Positions 31,967 to 32,176 of a stretch of DNA of 32,176 nt are shown piece after piece. The translations under genes were made by a program, and so were the position numbers. Origin of the DNA: JAKSSE01 sp045597645 (lineage in GTDB: Bacteria; Bacillota; Clostridia; Lachnospirales; Lachnospiraceae); assembly GCA_045597645.1 (NCBI GenBank), contig JAZLKM010000052.1:1-32176 (forward strand). Direction: 5' to 3'. Below the pieces are notes generated by a model. It did no database searches, had not been told where the DNA came from, and was given only the letters and a program-made list of their open reading frames with translations. Position 1 is the stretch's first letter; the number at the start of each line of letters is the position of its first letter.

Positions 31967-32176
31967 GTCCTCCCTCCACGGCGAGCCCGTTTTCGGAATC
32001 TGAGGGCGATTCGTTTTGCGATGTTTTATTGCGCCCCCTCCTCCGAAACTCGATGTGGTCTTCTAGAATTCATCCACTTTTGTTGGGGCTCATTTTACTT
32101 TTAAGACGGCCACATAGGTCAGTGTGCGTCTGCTTGCCGCTCTAAAGTGGGCCGTAGTGCCGCTTATGTAGTCGGA
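31967..32176 (-). repeat. Repeat copy C (inverted, continues past window end)
   Basis: The reverse complement of 31981-32090 matches copy A with about 3 mismatches in 113 bp. Homology to the copy B flank continues through GTGCCGCTTAT (32157-32167), so the larger element, not just the core, extends beyond the window. It lies 36 bp after the VanY-type gene. Unlike the other copies, I see no terminator hairpin between the gene and the repeat. Confidence 0.9.

Noticed and set aside
1..32176. Composite transposon bounded by inverted repeat copies A and C
   Set aside because: The interior is core metabolism with uniform character, no transposase or integrase is present, and no target-site duplication can be seen.

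Overview
The window looks like chromosome of a low-to-mid GC, Gram-positive anaerobe of the class Clostridia, most probably a Lachnospiraceae-type gut or rumen bacterium. The evidence is strong AGGAGG ribosome-binding sites, a type III glutamine synthetase, a HydF hydrogenase maturase, an aldo/keto reductase with a ferredoxin domain, a YoaS/YozG-like gene pair and many intrinsic terminators. Genus cannot be fixed from the sequence alone. Both ends of the window fall inside copies of one repeat family, as would happen if it were a whole contig broken at repeats.

Region 1 (1-19,870) is almost entirely glutamine chemistry. On the minus strand lie glnN (GSIII), an ammonium transporter fused to a PII protein, asnB, gltB and gltD. 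They take up ammonium, fix it into glutamine and pass the amide to asparagine and glutamate. Divergent from them, on the plus strand, is a tightly coupled run of pyrG, purF, carA and carB, all part of glutamine-amide-dependent nucleotide and carbamoyl-phosphate synthesis. The 517-bp divergent region between glnN and pyrG is unusual: each promoter is followed almost at once by an intrinsic terminator, and then by a compact folded leader that ends near the ribosome-binding site. This looks like two back-to-back attenuation modules.

Region 2 (19,846-20,554) is a ~700-bp imperfect inverted repeat between convergent genes. A terminator starts each arm. One arm carries a nearly intact copy (B) and the other a diverged copy (D) of a ~150-bp structured repeat. 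Further copies sit at the two window ends (A and C).

Region 3 (20,560-22,350) holds a small Xre regulator with a DUF2975 membrane protein, driven by a promoter bracketed by a 20-bp direct repeat. It is followed by a gene-free kilobase with three arrays: a 10-bp tandem array, a 53-bp-period array of GTAGGTA/TACCTAC palindromes (about five DNA turns per unit), and a 36-38-bp tandem repeat that runs up to the next stop codon. A complex terminator hairpin lies among them.

Region 4 (22,349-31,930) contains two overlapping paralogous HD-domain proteins, one with HD-GYP-like motifs and one with those motifs eroded. Next come an Fe-S aldo/keto reductase, hydF, a membrane protein with a spermidine-synthase-like domain whose 3' end overlaps hydF by 41 bp, a 58-aa cysteine-containing protein, and a VanY-type D,D-carboxypeptidase lipoprotein.

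The best candidates for something undescribed are the inverted-repeat element family, the twin attenuators at glnN/pyrG, the phased palindrome array and the HD-GYP/degenerate-HD pair.
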